A DNA stretch of 64,000 bases. Origin: Amoebidium appalachense. Lineage: Eukaryota > Ichthyosporea. Every line of letters begins with the position of its first letter. The first letter of the stretch is position 1. The notes under the pieces were generated by a model, which saw only the letters and a program-made list of their open reading frames with translations, ran no database searches and was not told the origin of the DNA. Made by a program: the position numbers and the translations under genes. Location: assembly GCA_963693365.1 (NCBI GenBank), contig CAVNZM010000001.1, forward strand, positions 3,906,001-3,970,000. The letters run 5' to 3'. This document shows, one piece after another, positions 1-27,538 of the stretch.

Positions 1-121
1 GGGGGGAAGGGTGCCATGTGCATGACTATGAGCCCTCTCATGGATACTCCTTTCCACCCACACGAGACACACCCCTTCTTCCTTATCACATTCCTCGTAC
101 GACCCGCTTGCAGGGCGCCGA

Positions 122-161
<40 letters not shown>

Positions 162-410
162 AAACACCAGCCCCCCTTACATTCTGCCCTTTTCGTTGGC
201 ACGCCCCGACAGTAAAAAGAAACTCATTTCGCCAGATGCCACCCGAATTTTGTTTGCGTGTGCATATGTGTGGCATGTGTGCATGTATGTCCGTGTGTGT
301 GCATGCGCGTGCAAGTGCATGTGCGTAAGTGCACGGGTGCGTGTGTTGGTGTGCGTGTTTGCGTGCATGTGTACATGTGTGTATGCGCAAGTGCATGCAT
401 GTGGGCCTAC
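1..410. other. Left edge: intron sequence of the C2-domain gene, no exon identified
   Basis: Contains a 28-bp C-run (123-151) followed by A12 and a TG/GCGTG-rich stretch (255-400) that abuts exon 411-533 on its donor side. The next exon should enter in phase 1; none could be supported here. Confidence 0.4.
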
Positions 411-16580
<16,170 letters not shown>

Positions 16581-16869
16581 GTTGCTGGATTCCTCTGAGT
16601 CTGTTAGGTACTACCCCCAGCCATCATGCTTCACTGCCAAACTTCGTTATTTGTCACCTATATGCAGCTATACGTTGGTATGGTATTGTCTTCCCCTACA
16701 ATAATCATGGCATCTCGACAGCCTGAGTATGTAGTAGACTGTCAGAGTGTAGGAGGCCTTGAGCTAGGGGGTGCGATAGTGAAAAGCCAGGGTGCAAAAA
16801 TAGAGTCAGAATTTGGAAAGTAGGGTCAACTTTTTGGTCAAACCTGAAGTCGGGTTCCAGGTGACCCTG

Positions 16870-16909
<40 letters not shown>

Positions 16910-17708
16910 TTCGAACCCTGCCGCCACACCGCAGTTTGCTTCAAGTTGATGATTGGCTGAATGCGCACCAGTTCCTAATTAAGAAGGTATCGAGCTATTT
17001 TTGGCAAGTAAAACCAAGTGCTCAGGGTGCGTGCCACATTCCGCCGGTATAAGTCTGAACGCAGCTGCACATCCTTTTGGGCTGCTTGGCCTTTCCAATG
17101 TAAAAGCACTAAAATTCATAGTCTTTCTTTAATAAACATCAGCATTGTCGTAATAACGGTTCCTTTTCTTACATTGTATTCTAAAGAATCTGAACATAAA
17201 GCCTACAACAAAGCATAGATCTGAGCCTTGACGTATATAGCGTTGATTGGTCAACTTATAGTATATATCACCCCTTGTTTACTGATTGGCTGTAGCCACC
17301 CAACCGGGTACACACTATATTAGATGCTTCTGACGTCATCTATCATACATTTCAGCCCAGATTTCTAGTTTTACTTGTTGACAGAGTCTACACTCTGTAG
17401 ATGGTCATCCACGACAGTCACTCAGGCACGGTCCGTCGCTGCAGTGCCCCACTGCCCACCGTACCGTTGCCCCTCTGACTAGGACTCTTTGGCAGTAGTG
17501 ACACTCATGTTGTGAACTTAAAAGAAATCTTGAAGTGCCACAGCGTATTAGCGCGGCAGGGTAGCGGTGTCAGCATAAATGAGCTCCTTCTCTAGAAAGG
17601 GGTCGGTGGGCAAAGAGGAGGCGGACAGCCACACGAGCTACACGGCACTAACGACAAACGAAGACAACACACCCCTTATGAGAGCCGAGGAAGGCCAAGA
17701 AATGAAAA
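16581..17708. promoter_or_regulatory. Divergent upstream region shared by the C2-domain gene and the transporter gene
   Basis: The two start codons (16580 minus, 17709 plus) face away from each other across 1.13 kb. The interval holds three ATTGG (inverted CCAAT) motifs, near 16942, 17247 and 17284, and a consensus cAMP-response-type TGACGTCA at 17331-17338. A C-homopolymer of about 35 bp lies at 16871-16906. No convincing TATA box was picked out and there is no gene between. Promoter function is inferred from position and motifs only. Confidence 0.45.
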
Positions 17709-19475
17709 ATGGCCGCCCTTCCTGTTCCTGCCATTCACAGTGAGTCCCACAAGACGCGCGAGAAGCTCCTTGCCGTTTTGGCCTGCCTGGGCTGGGCCTG
17801 CGTGTCCAGTCTTCTTATTATGCTCAATGCACACATTCTTCGCGCGGAGGGCTTCAACTACCCCATCTTGCTGTGCAGTCTGGGCCAAGGGTTCAGTGGG
17901 CTGATGGCGTTTGTGCTGGTGCGTCTTGGCGTTTACCGCAACAACGTGGTGTTTACACCCGACAGCTATGCACGATCCATCCTGCCCATCGGCCTAGCCA
18001 GCGCTGGCACGCTGGCCCTCGGGAATGCAGGGTACCTCTTCCTGAGTGTGTCGTTTATCCAGATGCTTAAGGTATGTGCTGTTGTATGTGTGTGTGTGTT
18101 TATCTGGCTGTAAATCTGCTTTTTCTTTTTGTCTGCTTCTCACCTCATCTGCTTTTATTCGCGAATAGAAAAGGTTAAGGCACAACATATGATGGTTCTT
18201 GTTCGTGTAGGTGAGGTGAAAGTAAGGGGCTTCTACCAAGCACTTAGCTTGCTATGCTCTCATCACCTTGCTTTGTTGATCTTGTGTTGTGCCCAATGTC
18301 ACGTGTGCGCTGCTCATACAAAGGCACATGCACTTGTACAGTGCACGTGACCATGTGCACGAGTGGGCACACAAGCACGCCAAAACCCATATTTCCACAC
18401 ACACACGCACACACACAGACAGAGAGAGAGAGAGAGGGACAGACAGACAGACACACACATGCACATGCACAAACATTCAACACTTTCGCGCAGGCCGACA
18501 TGTTCGTGCACTCCCATGGGTACGTGTTAATAAACACCCCACGGTGCAGCCATGTCTTGTAAAGTCGTGCAAGCACATACAGCTGATGCTTGTGGGTGCT
18601 CCGATCTACCGTTTGCACATACACTCCTGTGGTATGATTATGAAAGAACGTATATTGGTGCCCCTCCAAAACTTCAAGACCTCTCGTTCTTTTTTCAACA
18701 ACTCCACTTTGGGTTACCGAAGTTGGCCTTTATTCACTTGGTTTAACCTGGGCTGCCAAGCTAATTTTGCTCTTGTTTTTCCTCCCACTTTCCGTTATCC
18801 CCTTTATTTTACCCATTCGATTACGCCCCCTCCCGCTAATACCACATACACACACAGGCCGGCACACCAGTGATTACGATGCTCGTGATGTTTGCGTTTG
18901 GGCTGGAGACCGCGCGCCGAGATCTGATCAATGCCGTTAACGTCATCACCATCGGCTGTGCTGCAGCCTCGTGGGGTGAGCTTGACTTCAACATTATCGG
19001 CTTCACTCTGATCATGCTCTCGGAGGTGTGCGAAGCGCTAAAAACGGTGGCCACCCAGAAGCTTCTGGGCACACGCTTTTCGGGCCCCATGGAAGGGCTC
19101 TATCACACGTGCCCGGCCACGTTTGTGTGCCTTCTCACCGTGGCCGCATATCACGAACTACCGAGGTTTTTGGAGGAGGATGGAGCGGCGCCAGTGTTGG
19201 CGAAACCCCACCTGTTTGTTCTTGCCGGCTCACTGGGGTTCATTGTCAACCTGCTGACTATGGAAGTAATCAAGCGCACCAACTCGCTGACATTCAAGAT
19301 TGTCGGCCAGGGCAAAAATGTTGCCGTGGTGTGCCTGGGTGTTGCGTTGCTAGGCAACCAGATTACGGGGCTGCAGATGGGCGCGTATGCAATTTCCATA
19401 GCGGGATTTTTTATGTATCAGAAGGCCATGGAAAACAAGAACAAGGCAAATGCAGCCGCCAGAGGCGCAAAGTGA
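17709..19475 (+). CDS. Triose-phosphate/nucleotide-sugar transporter family protein (drug/metabolite transporter superfamily)
   Basis: Two exons, 17709-18071 and 18858-19475, joined in phase 0 by a GT-AG intron, giving 326 residues, the usual length for this family. The protein is a polytopic membrane protein with about ten hydrophobic segments. The splice junction falls within the characteristic SFIQMLK-AGTPV stretch, which aligns with the SFIQMLKAxTPV motif of the triose-phosphate translocator (TPT) family. Conserved C-terminal features are the VIKRTNSLTFKIVGQ segment and a short basic cytosolic tail. Members exchange phosphorylated sugars or nucleotide sugars across plastid, Golgi or ER membranes; no plastid-type presequence is visible, so an endomembrane location is more likely. 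Substrate cannot be read from sequence. The ATG at 17709 sits in a good context (AAAATGG). Confidence 0.9.
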
Positions 19476-20097
19476 AGGTGGGAACGGGAAGAGGGGGAGA
19501 GGGGGGGGGGGGGGGGGGGGGAGGGGGGGGGAGGGGGAGGGATAAGGTGTACGTATGACCAAAGCGCTCACGGGCAGTCATGTAGCAATAGAAGGAGAGG
19601 GACAGACTGTTTGCAGCCTTCTGGTGGTTTTCAACCTTGCAAGGGTTTAGAGAGACAGACATGGTGGTTGTATTTTTGGATATGTGTCTCTCTGAATGCA
19701 GCACGGTAGGAAATATGTATAAAATATGTACATAGTTGTGTGTTTGCTGCGTCGATGGATGGTATATAGATGGACCTGGTAGCCCCTTGCCATAGTATCA
19801 CATGGGAAAAATCTAGATCCGTTAGGAGTATATTACTCTATTAGAACTTAACTGTGCTGTGTGGGGCATCATTTTGAATACAACAGAGGTTTCTATCCGA
19901 TCCCATCGGGCGTCCAATCGTTTCTAGTGTGTGGGCACTGAAATGCCATTGCGGTGCAGCAAAACGCCCCTCCCCTTGCCCCCACACTCCCTACCAATGT
20001 TTTTATGCTCAATTCCCTGCATCTGTCACGGAAGTGCGTGTGTCACCACATTCACACCAGGTCACGCAGGCAGTCCATCCTCCCCTCCCCCTAGCCC

Positions 20098-20130
<33 letters not shown>

Positions 20131-21643
20131 CCTTCTTGGTATACACTCAGGCACATATGAAACACCCACACACACGGCAACCCACCCTGAGAGTTCAGAG
20201 TCCGATTATAATATTTCTGACTGTTATTGTTCGGATGTCACTCGCTAGTCAAGGGGAATACTCTGGCTCGCCTTCCACGAACACCAGTACCTTGCAAACA
20301 CCGTTTTGCTTGTGGCACACGCTGAAACTTAAACAAACACAAACACTCACCCGCCGAGAGTTTTAAAAAGATTCTCCCCCCCCCCCCCCCCCCCCCCCCC
20401 CCCCTGCCCCTATCCCCCCCTCCCCCCCCCCCAAAAAAACACACCGTATAGGCACGCACACATGTACATGCCCACTTGAGTCCACACACACACAGTCACC
20501 GTGATGATGCACAGGGGTCAACCACACGAGCTGAATTATTCTGCTGGTAGCAGCGTAATTCTTCTGGTAGCGGCGTAATTCTGCTGGTAGCAGCGTAATT
20601 CTGCTTTGAGGGCACTAAATTCTGCTTCGAACAATAATTCAACTTGATGGTCGGTCTTGTCGCCATCATCAAAAATGCTCACGTGCCTAGGAAAAGCCTC
20701 TTCCGCATTCCATTTGTTATGATTGGCAGTAAGCGCATCAGCAGTAGATCAAAAACGTATTGATTGGCTTAGAACGCTTCACGTGATGCCAAAACGTAGC
20801 GCACGGTGCGCTACATTCATATGCATGGGAACGGAATTCCGTCGAACGCGTGGCTCTTGCGTCTAAAATTCTGCCCCAAGCACCAGCTGAGTAATTCTGC
20901 TGGTAGTAGCGTAATTCTGCTACCAGCGGAATAATTCTGCTACAGCAGAATAATTCAGCTCGTGTGGTTGACCCCTATATGCACACGCACACATGTACAC
21001 ACACACACACGCACGCACACACATAGGCACCGTGCGCACACCACAAGCATATGCACACATAGATACATGTCCTTATGTGCCCTTCACAGGCTCAGAGAAA
21101 CACACATCGGCGCCCGCACACTGTTACACACACACACACACAGTCACAACACCAACACACACAGGAGCCCTGAATACGAACGCACATGTGTGCGCGCACC
21201 CACACAGTGTCACGCCCACGCTCACGTTCACGCACACAAGCAGGCGCGCGCATGTGTGGGAGAGGGAGGGGAGGATGATGTGAGGCCGAGGGAAGCAACC
21301 ATTCTTTGCAAGCGGACTCGATCTGTTGATGCTGTGGTTGTTTGGGGGAGGGGGGGAGGGGGGGGGGGGAGGGGGGGGGAGGGGGGGCACAGCCCTGCAG
21401 ACGAACAAACACTGGTGGCACGTGACACACATTTATTGTATATACACGCGCACGCGCACACACACAGTGCGCCCTTTTAACCCATTTCAGAAACTCTATT
21501 TATTTTATTAGCGGCTGCATGTTTATCATGATATCTGTGCAGGGCCGGGACTAGGAGTCTCTAAACCTGTAGCGGGCCTCACTCTCTCTCATCGGTGACA
21601 GTGGTGTGTGTGTGTCGTATGTGTGCACACGTGGGTGTGTGTG

Positions 21644-21683
<40 letters not shown>

Positions 21684-22311
21684 CTATCATATGCATATGC
21701 ATTCAGACATCGTGCTTTTTGTTTGTTTTTTGCACACGTGCACAGTGCTCAAGCCGGATCGATGGCTTTCAACGCCTGGCTGGAACACACCGTCCAGAGT
21801 CTATGTGTAGAGGGATCGACTCCATGCGATGTACCCCCATTCACGGTACGTGCATCTGAGATACCACTGGGTATGTCCCGGGCCTGCTGCAATGTCTGTG
21901 TGTGTACAGCCTATGTATGTGAACAGAAATGGTGCAAGGATTTATTTGAAAAGGTTTTGTCGAACCGTGTGCTGTCTTCGAAGTCCGAGGCAACGGGTCA
22001 TTATGAATTCGAAGTCACACTGTGACGCAAATCATGTCTGGCTCGCATTTTTTGCTTATAAGGGTAAAACTGTAAAAAGTCGAACTAATGAATATGTATG
22101 TACATTTACATGACATTGTGCTAGCCTGCGTATTATGCAGCTGCAGCACGGCAATGTCTTTTACAATCCTTTGCAAAGCTTGGATTCATCAACAATCCAT
22201 ACCAGAAATCAACAAATCTTCCTTCTCTCATACCTGTTGAGAAATGTACATAAAAAACGGAACTACTGAAGTTCAGGCTCCTAGTTCTATTTATTTTATA
22301 AGTACAGCCAC
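19476..22311. other. Intergenic region between two convergent genes
   Basis: This 2.8 kb holds the 3' flanks of the plus-strand transporter and the minus-strand phosphatase. No ORF looks coding. It contains G-runs (19501-19540), C-runs (20100-20128, 20377-20404, 20416-20432), one inverted-repeat transposon (20513-20976), a CA-rich stretch near 20985-21260 and another G-run at 21645-21680. Confidence 0.6.
20513..20976. mobile_element. MITE with 34-bp perfect terminal inverted repeats, hAT-like
   Basis: The two ends (20513-20546 and 20943-20976) are exact reverse complements over 34 bp, beginning AGGGGTCAACCACACGAGCT. Inside each end is a subterminal array of a roughly 20-bp motif, TAATTCTGCTGGTAGCAGCG and variants, in opposite orientations. 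The 464-bp body has no coding ORF. The flanks TGATGCAC and ATATGCAC match at 6 of 8 positions, compatible with an 8-bp target duplication as made by hAT transposases. A perfect internal hairpin (GTAGCGCA, spacer CGG, TGCGCTAC) lies at 20796-20814. The superfamily is inferred; the inverted repeat is seen directly. Confidence 0.85.
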
Positions 22312-22947
22312 CTAGTGAGCCTGAGACATTGTCTTGTTGAAAGCAGCCTTGCACTCAGTCACAACCTTCTCAGTGAAACGCTTGGGCCACTGAATAGCAC
22401 ACCGGGCGTACTCCTTTGCAGGTGGGCCGCTAAGACAGGGGGAGCGGTAGCCGGGGGCAGCGGCCATAGGGGTGAAGGGTGCTGTGAGCTCCCCATCCGT
22501 GCGGGTAAGGTCGGCTGTCTTGCCGTCGAATGAGAGCTTGAACTGGGCCTGTAGGAGAGTGTTAGTTGTATATGCCGCAACGGGTTGGATTGACTTAGGC
22601 CTCCTTACTCTTTCATATAGTATTATAGCCTCAGTGAAGGTAAGCTGTGTGTTGTTTTGACTACGTGCTTTGCTACGGACAATCCATGAGTCTTGTAGTT
22701 GTGTATGTTGCAATAGTGCTTAGTGGTGGTGGGGGGGAGGGGGGAGGGGGGGAGGGTAGGAGGGGGGTCACAGGTACGGTGGATGGGGTAGGGTAACTGA
22801 AAGAGCGGAAGGCCCGGGTGGGTGATAGCGGGGATGGGAGGGAGTGCCGTTTACGGGGAGTTCGAGAAGGGAACATGAGCACAAAATTTGAGGGAGGAGC
22901 TTTTACACATGGATAGATATGACCCCCCCACATCCTTCCCCCCCCCC

Positions 22948-22978
<31 letters not shown>

Positions 22979-23426
22979 AGCCTCTCCGTTGGACCCCCCC
23001 CCCTCCCCCCCCCCCCCCATACTAAATGCCCCGCCCCCATACTAAATGCCCAAAGGGGAAGAAGCACTCACGGAGTAGCCGAAGTTGTTGGAGGGGGCAT
23101 CAGCAGCGGTCCAGTTCTTCTTGTTGAGCGCGTGGTAGATGAGGAAGAGCCCGTGCGTGAAGATGCTGACGGTGATGTGCTCCCTGGGGGGTGGATATGC
23201 CTGTTAGCAATTGACTGAGTGCACCTGTAGAAGCCTAGCACCCTTGCCGAATACTAGGGCTATGAATGACTAATTGTTTGTTTGACTTTACCGTTATGAT
23301 TGCAGGGCTCATCCTTTTTCTTAACTTGGGGCAGAGCACTTCGACAAACTTTTAGTACCAACTAACACAAACAGTTTGTGGTTCACAGTCACTGAATTTT
23401 CCTCCACAGCTGCATGGGCGGGTTTC

Positions 23427-23479
<53 letters not shown>

Positions 23480-24213
23480 GAGGGGGGGGGGCGGGAAGGG
23501 GGGGGGGGGAGCAGTCGGAATATTATCTATGATCGTCACGACACTGTTGCACCCACCTCTTTGCTACCTTGCCAGTGACCTCAGCAGGCACATCCTTGCC
23601 CGTCAGTGTGCCAGCCAGCCAGCCAAGGAACTTGGTCATGCTGGGCTCAGCACAGCGCAGGTTTGTGGTGCTGCTCATGTCCTTCTCTTTGCACGATTTG
23701 TCACCCCACTTGCTCACATACTTGAAGTTAAGGCGGGACGGATTAGTGCCGGCGGCTTTGAGGACCTTCTTCTGCTTGCTTATGGCCCGAGGCATGTTGT
23801 ACGTGATGTTGTTGATGTACTCCCTCACATAGGGGACTTGATAGACCTGCATGTTAAACGGGGTGAGCCTGATATCAGATGGGGCACATATTGTGCTGTC
23901 TGTAGCCTAAATTTGTAACAGCAACACCGGAAACCGTTAAAAATACTGTGTTTGGAATGCCTTGCAGGTCAACCAAAGACTGCACAATAGTCATTTAGTC
24001 GGATACACACTGGTCATTTAGTCGGATCCTCGAGCACAAAACAATCGCAAGTGCATGTTATGGCACCGATAATAGCAAAGACAAAGCTCTTTATAACTGA
24101 TCATCGTGCAACGGGCTCAGCTGATTCGACCTGCACATGATTACACTAGGAGCTAGCTAGCATTAAGAATCTAATTTCCGTTATAATCAACATAGCAAGG
24201 GTGAATACTGCAT

Positions 24214-24250
<37 letters not shown>

Positions 24251-24615
24251 GTCTTCTTGGGGAAGGTCACAAGCGCCGTTTCCGAGGTGCGCAGCAGAGC
24301 AGATGTCAAGACCAGGTCAGGGTACCGGTTACCAAGGGACGCACTGGCCATGGCTAGCAGCCTTGATGCATTGGCAGTGCCAACCAGACCAGAGTCAGTC
24401 ATGATGGGGTCTGTAATATCGCTGGCACCGGGCCCAAGCTTGCCCCCACACATTCCCCAGCATGACTGGTAGACGTTGCCGCACGAAAAGCCGTGGCGAA
24501 TGAACTGAAGCGTGACATCAAGCGACCACTTGGACTTGCTGTCGTATCCCTTGGTGGTGGCTGAAAGGGCGGGCAAGGAGAGGGCGAACAGGGTGAAGAT
24601 GGTCTTGGGGTTCAT
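22312..24615 (-). CDS. Secreted histidine-phosphatase-superfamily protein
   Basis: Four exons (24250-24615, 23557-23846, 23072-23183, 22312-22548) join in phases 0, 2 and 0 to give 334 residues ending at TAG 22312-22314. Residues 1-19 form a typical signal peptide. The catalytic RHG motif is at about residues 40-42 (FIRHGFSCGN). TSALLRTSETA, near residues 104-114, supplies the second phosphate-binding arginine, and FTHG near 228-230 the distal catalytic histidine. This arrangement fits the phosphoglycerate-mutase-like branch of the superfamily. Paired cysteines and the leader suggest an extracellular or lysosomal phosphohydrolase of unknown substrate. The donor of exon 1 opens directly into a (GT)n repeat. 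Confidence 0.85.
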
Positions 24616-25101
24616 TTTCGCCTATACTTCGGAAGCAGCTGAGTTGATGTAGTAAGTTTTACACGGCCATATCAGTCGACCAGAAGCTACAGAACCCTGA
24701 TATCCAACACGTCGATTGCAAACGTTATTCCAGATGTACAAGGCGGCCCTGCGCATGCAGGAATAAGAATTGGTAAAGAAGTGCCCGTACGAGTGCCATT
24801 ATGGGTGTTTTATAGAAATAGGCTGTGTATGGCGAGCAGCTGCCCATTCACAGGCAGGTGTGTTACGTACACCAGTTGATCAACACATGGCAGTCCGAAG
24901 CTCCGTGCTGGCGGAGGCTGATCCGTGCCAGCACCCCGCGATTTGATTGGGCAGCAGACAAGATCTATTGGAATTCTATTAAGTAGTATTGGTCGATTTG
25001 ATTGGTCAGCGCGCCGAAGCAGTCACTCCGGTGCCTCTCCTGGCAAGTACAGTGGCAACGTCACTGGCCTTCTGAAGCGGCTCTTGTTTTGAGCAAAAGG
25101 C

Positions 25102-25132
<31 letters not shown>

Positions 25133-25310
25133 CATATACATATATAAGGAGTTCTTCAGTGTGGACGAGAGGGCCGGAGAGGCACCCGGCTTTCTCTGCC
25201 ACTTGCCCAGCCGCGTGTTTGCACCGCGTAATTTGATTGGGTAACAGATGAGATCTATTCAATTCTATTCAATGCTGTTGATCGATTTCATTGGCTCGCA
25301 GGAATGGCGT
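24616..25310 (-). promoter_or_regulatory. Upstream region of the phosphatase gene with repeated ATTGG motifs
   Basis: ATTGG occurs at 24946, 24967, 24988, about 25011, 25236 and 25290. Several sit in a duplicated block: 24934-25020 resembles 25214-25300 (both contain GATC/ATTTGATTGGG followed by AGATCTATT). An (AT)n tract lies between the copies at 25102-25145. Promoter role is inferred from position upstream of the start at 24615 and from the same motif clustering before other genes here. Confidence 0.35.
25102..25145. repeat. (AT)n microsatellite
   Basis: Alternating TA/AT with a few TATACA interruptions, about 44 bp. It is the only long AT-dinucleotide tract in a window otherwise dominated by CA/TG, GA and G/C runs. 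Confidence 0.9.
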
Positions 25311-25560
25311 GCCAAAGGGGAGTCGTGCGCAACTGGCAAGCCAACTCACACTTAGCCAAGTACGAAGTACCCAGCCTTCAAGGCTTCACCCGGCCCCCTC
25401 GTACGCGTACTGTAGTAGTCATCATCACGCCACGCCATGTCATCTGTACATGTACAGCAGGTCACTAGGACGTGTTCTTTCTTCTCAGGCTGCACATACA
25501 TGGCGTGAAGTCCCCGTGCACAGATGTGCAAAGGACTTTCTCAAGTTGGCGCCTGGCTGG

Positions 25561-25614
<54 letters not shown>

Positions 25615-25898
25615 TGGAGGGGGGAGGGGAAGGGGGAGGGGAAGGGGGGAGGGGAAGGGGGAGGGGAAGGGGGGGAGGGGGGGGGAACGGGGGAAGTGAG
25701 TAGGATGTAGCTCAGAAAATATCCAAAACCCACATCAAGTTGGTAGTCTCCTTCGAATCAAGGCTCCCCCGTTGCCCTTGCTCAACTTCGGCCCGAGGCT
25801 ACCTGCTTGGGTGAGATTGCCAGTGGTCCGCCTCCCAGTGGAGTTGTTTGGTGTCCTGGCTCCGCCTTTCCCCCGGCCCCCGCCCCCCGCCCCTACCT

Positions 25899-25936
<38 letters not shown>

Positions 25937-27091
25937 CCGCGTTTCCCCGGGCCCCTCATCAGCCTGGGTGGATCCCCCCACCCTCCCACCCCCAACGTTC
26001 ACACGCACATGCAGACAGGCACGTACACACGCACACACGCCCGCCCGCCCGCCCGCCCGCCCGCCCACCCGGCCCACCCACCCACTGCCAAACTTGACCA
26101 TGCACTGCAGCTGAGTGAAATGCCTCGAATGACAATGACTGCTTGCGCAATTGCTGGACCATGACTTGAGATCTGGCTGCATGCCACTGTGTTACAATGT
26201 TTTGAAACTCATGCATATGGTGACCAACAATATGTATCTGATTAGCGAAAAGTTTGCATGTATGTGGTGTGTGACTCTATGCGTTGCTCACACCCTTGCG
26301 TGCGTAAGGGTGTGTGTGTGTTTGTGTCTGACGTATTCACACGTTTGTGTGTGTGTGCGCACACATGTGCACGTGTGTTGTGTGTGCGTGATCACAAGTG
26401 CTTGCACTTGCAAGCACTTGCAACATGTGTGTGTGTGTGTACGTGTACATGTGTGTGTGTGTGCGCGCGCACCCGCGAGATTGTACACACATGCATGGAG
26501 AGATCTAGATCGAGAAATTCTGACATGCATAAGCCTCACCAGAGAACTCGAGAAAGCATAGACCTGGGGCGCCGGGGGTTGCGGAGGAGGGTGGTCAACA
26601 CAAGAGGCAAATCATCATGCGGAATGCACCGTGTTTATTTCCGTATTTGTCCACGTCAGGTTGGGCACACACCGTTTCAAGTAAATCTGCACTACTAATG
26701 CATGTCGGCACAGCCGCCAAGGCCAATAGTTTTGCGCGGTGGCACCTACCCCCCGCTCATATTAACGAACAAGGTCACGTTTTGGCACCCCACCAGGGCG
26801 TGCGATAGGCTGAAAGTCACGTACCTGGTAATCTACAAAGCTGCTAAATACCTGTATATCGCGTTATGTCTTGGGATACACACTCTCTAAAGCAAAATAC
26901 AAACTATATAATGAGAATTTTCTCAATAAGCTAATGCTGAAAGTACCTGCCGCCAATCAAATGAGCAAGAACTACAAGCGGATAACTGTCAAATGATGCA
27001 AATAACTGCCAAATCATGCAATTTGATTTAGCGCCGGCCACAGGCCCAAGCGCCGTTTCTTCTCATCTGCCCGAGACTCCTCCCGGGTAAC
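25311..27091. other. Intergenic region downstream of the carboxylase gene
   Basis: No credible ORF. Contents: a 50-bp G-run at 25563-25613 followed by GGGGAAGGG-type repeats to about 25690; a C-run at 25898-25933; a (CCCG)n tract near 26039-26070; a TG-rich stretch at 26300-26470; and plain sequence to the carboxylase stop at 27092. Confidence 0.6.
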
Positions 27092-27205
27092 TTAGTGCTT
27101 AGTCAGCATGTCGATAATCTGGGGGGAGAAAGGGTGCCTGTTAGTGGCTGGATGAAATTTCTTGTACTCTACACGTGTGCTGGCTGGAGCGGGCAGGCGG
27201 GGGAA

Positions 27206-27242
<37 letters not shown>

Positions 27243-27473
27243 GTTTGCGTGTTGCGTGCATGTGTTCAAGTATATATGTGATGTTCCAAGCAACTAGTTT
27301 ACACACATGCACCACATATCTGCTCATACACGCACCTGGTCCCTCTGTGCTGGCTGCAGGGTCTGGGCCAGTCTCAGGATTGCATCCACAGCAACGTCAG
27401 AGTGCGCCTGCCCAATGGCCTCGATCAACCCGAGCTGGTGCGCACGGCGCACGGACGCCACCTGCCTCTCAAG

Positions 27474-27538
<65 letters not shown>

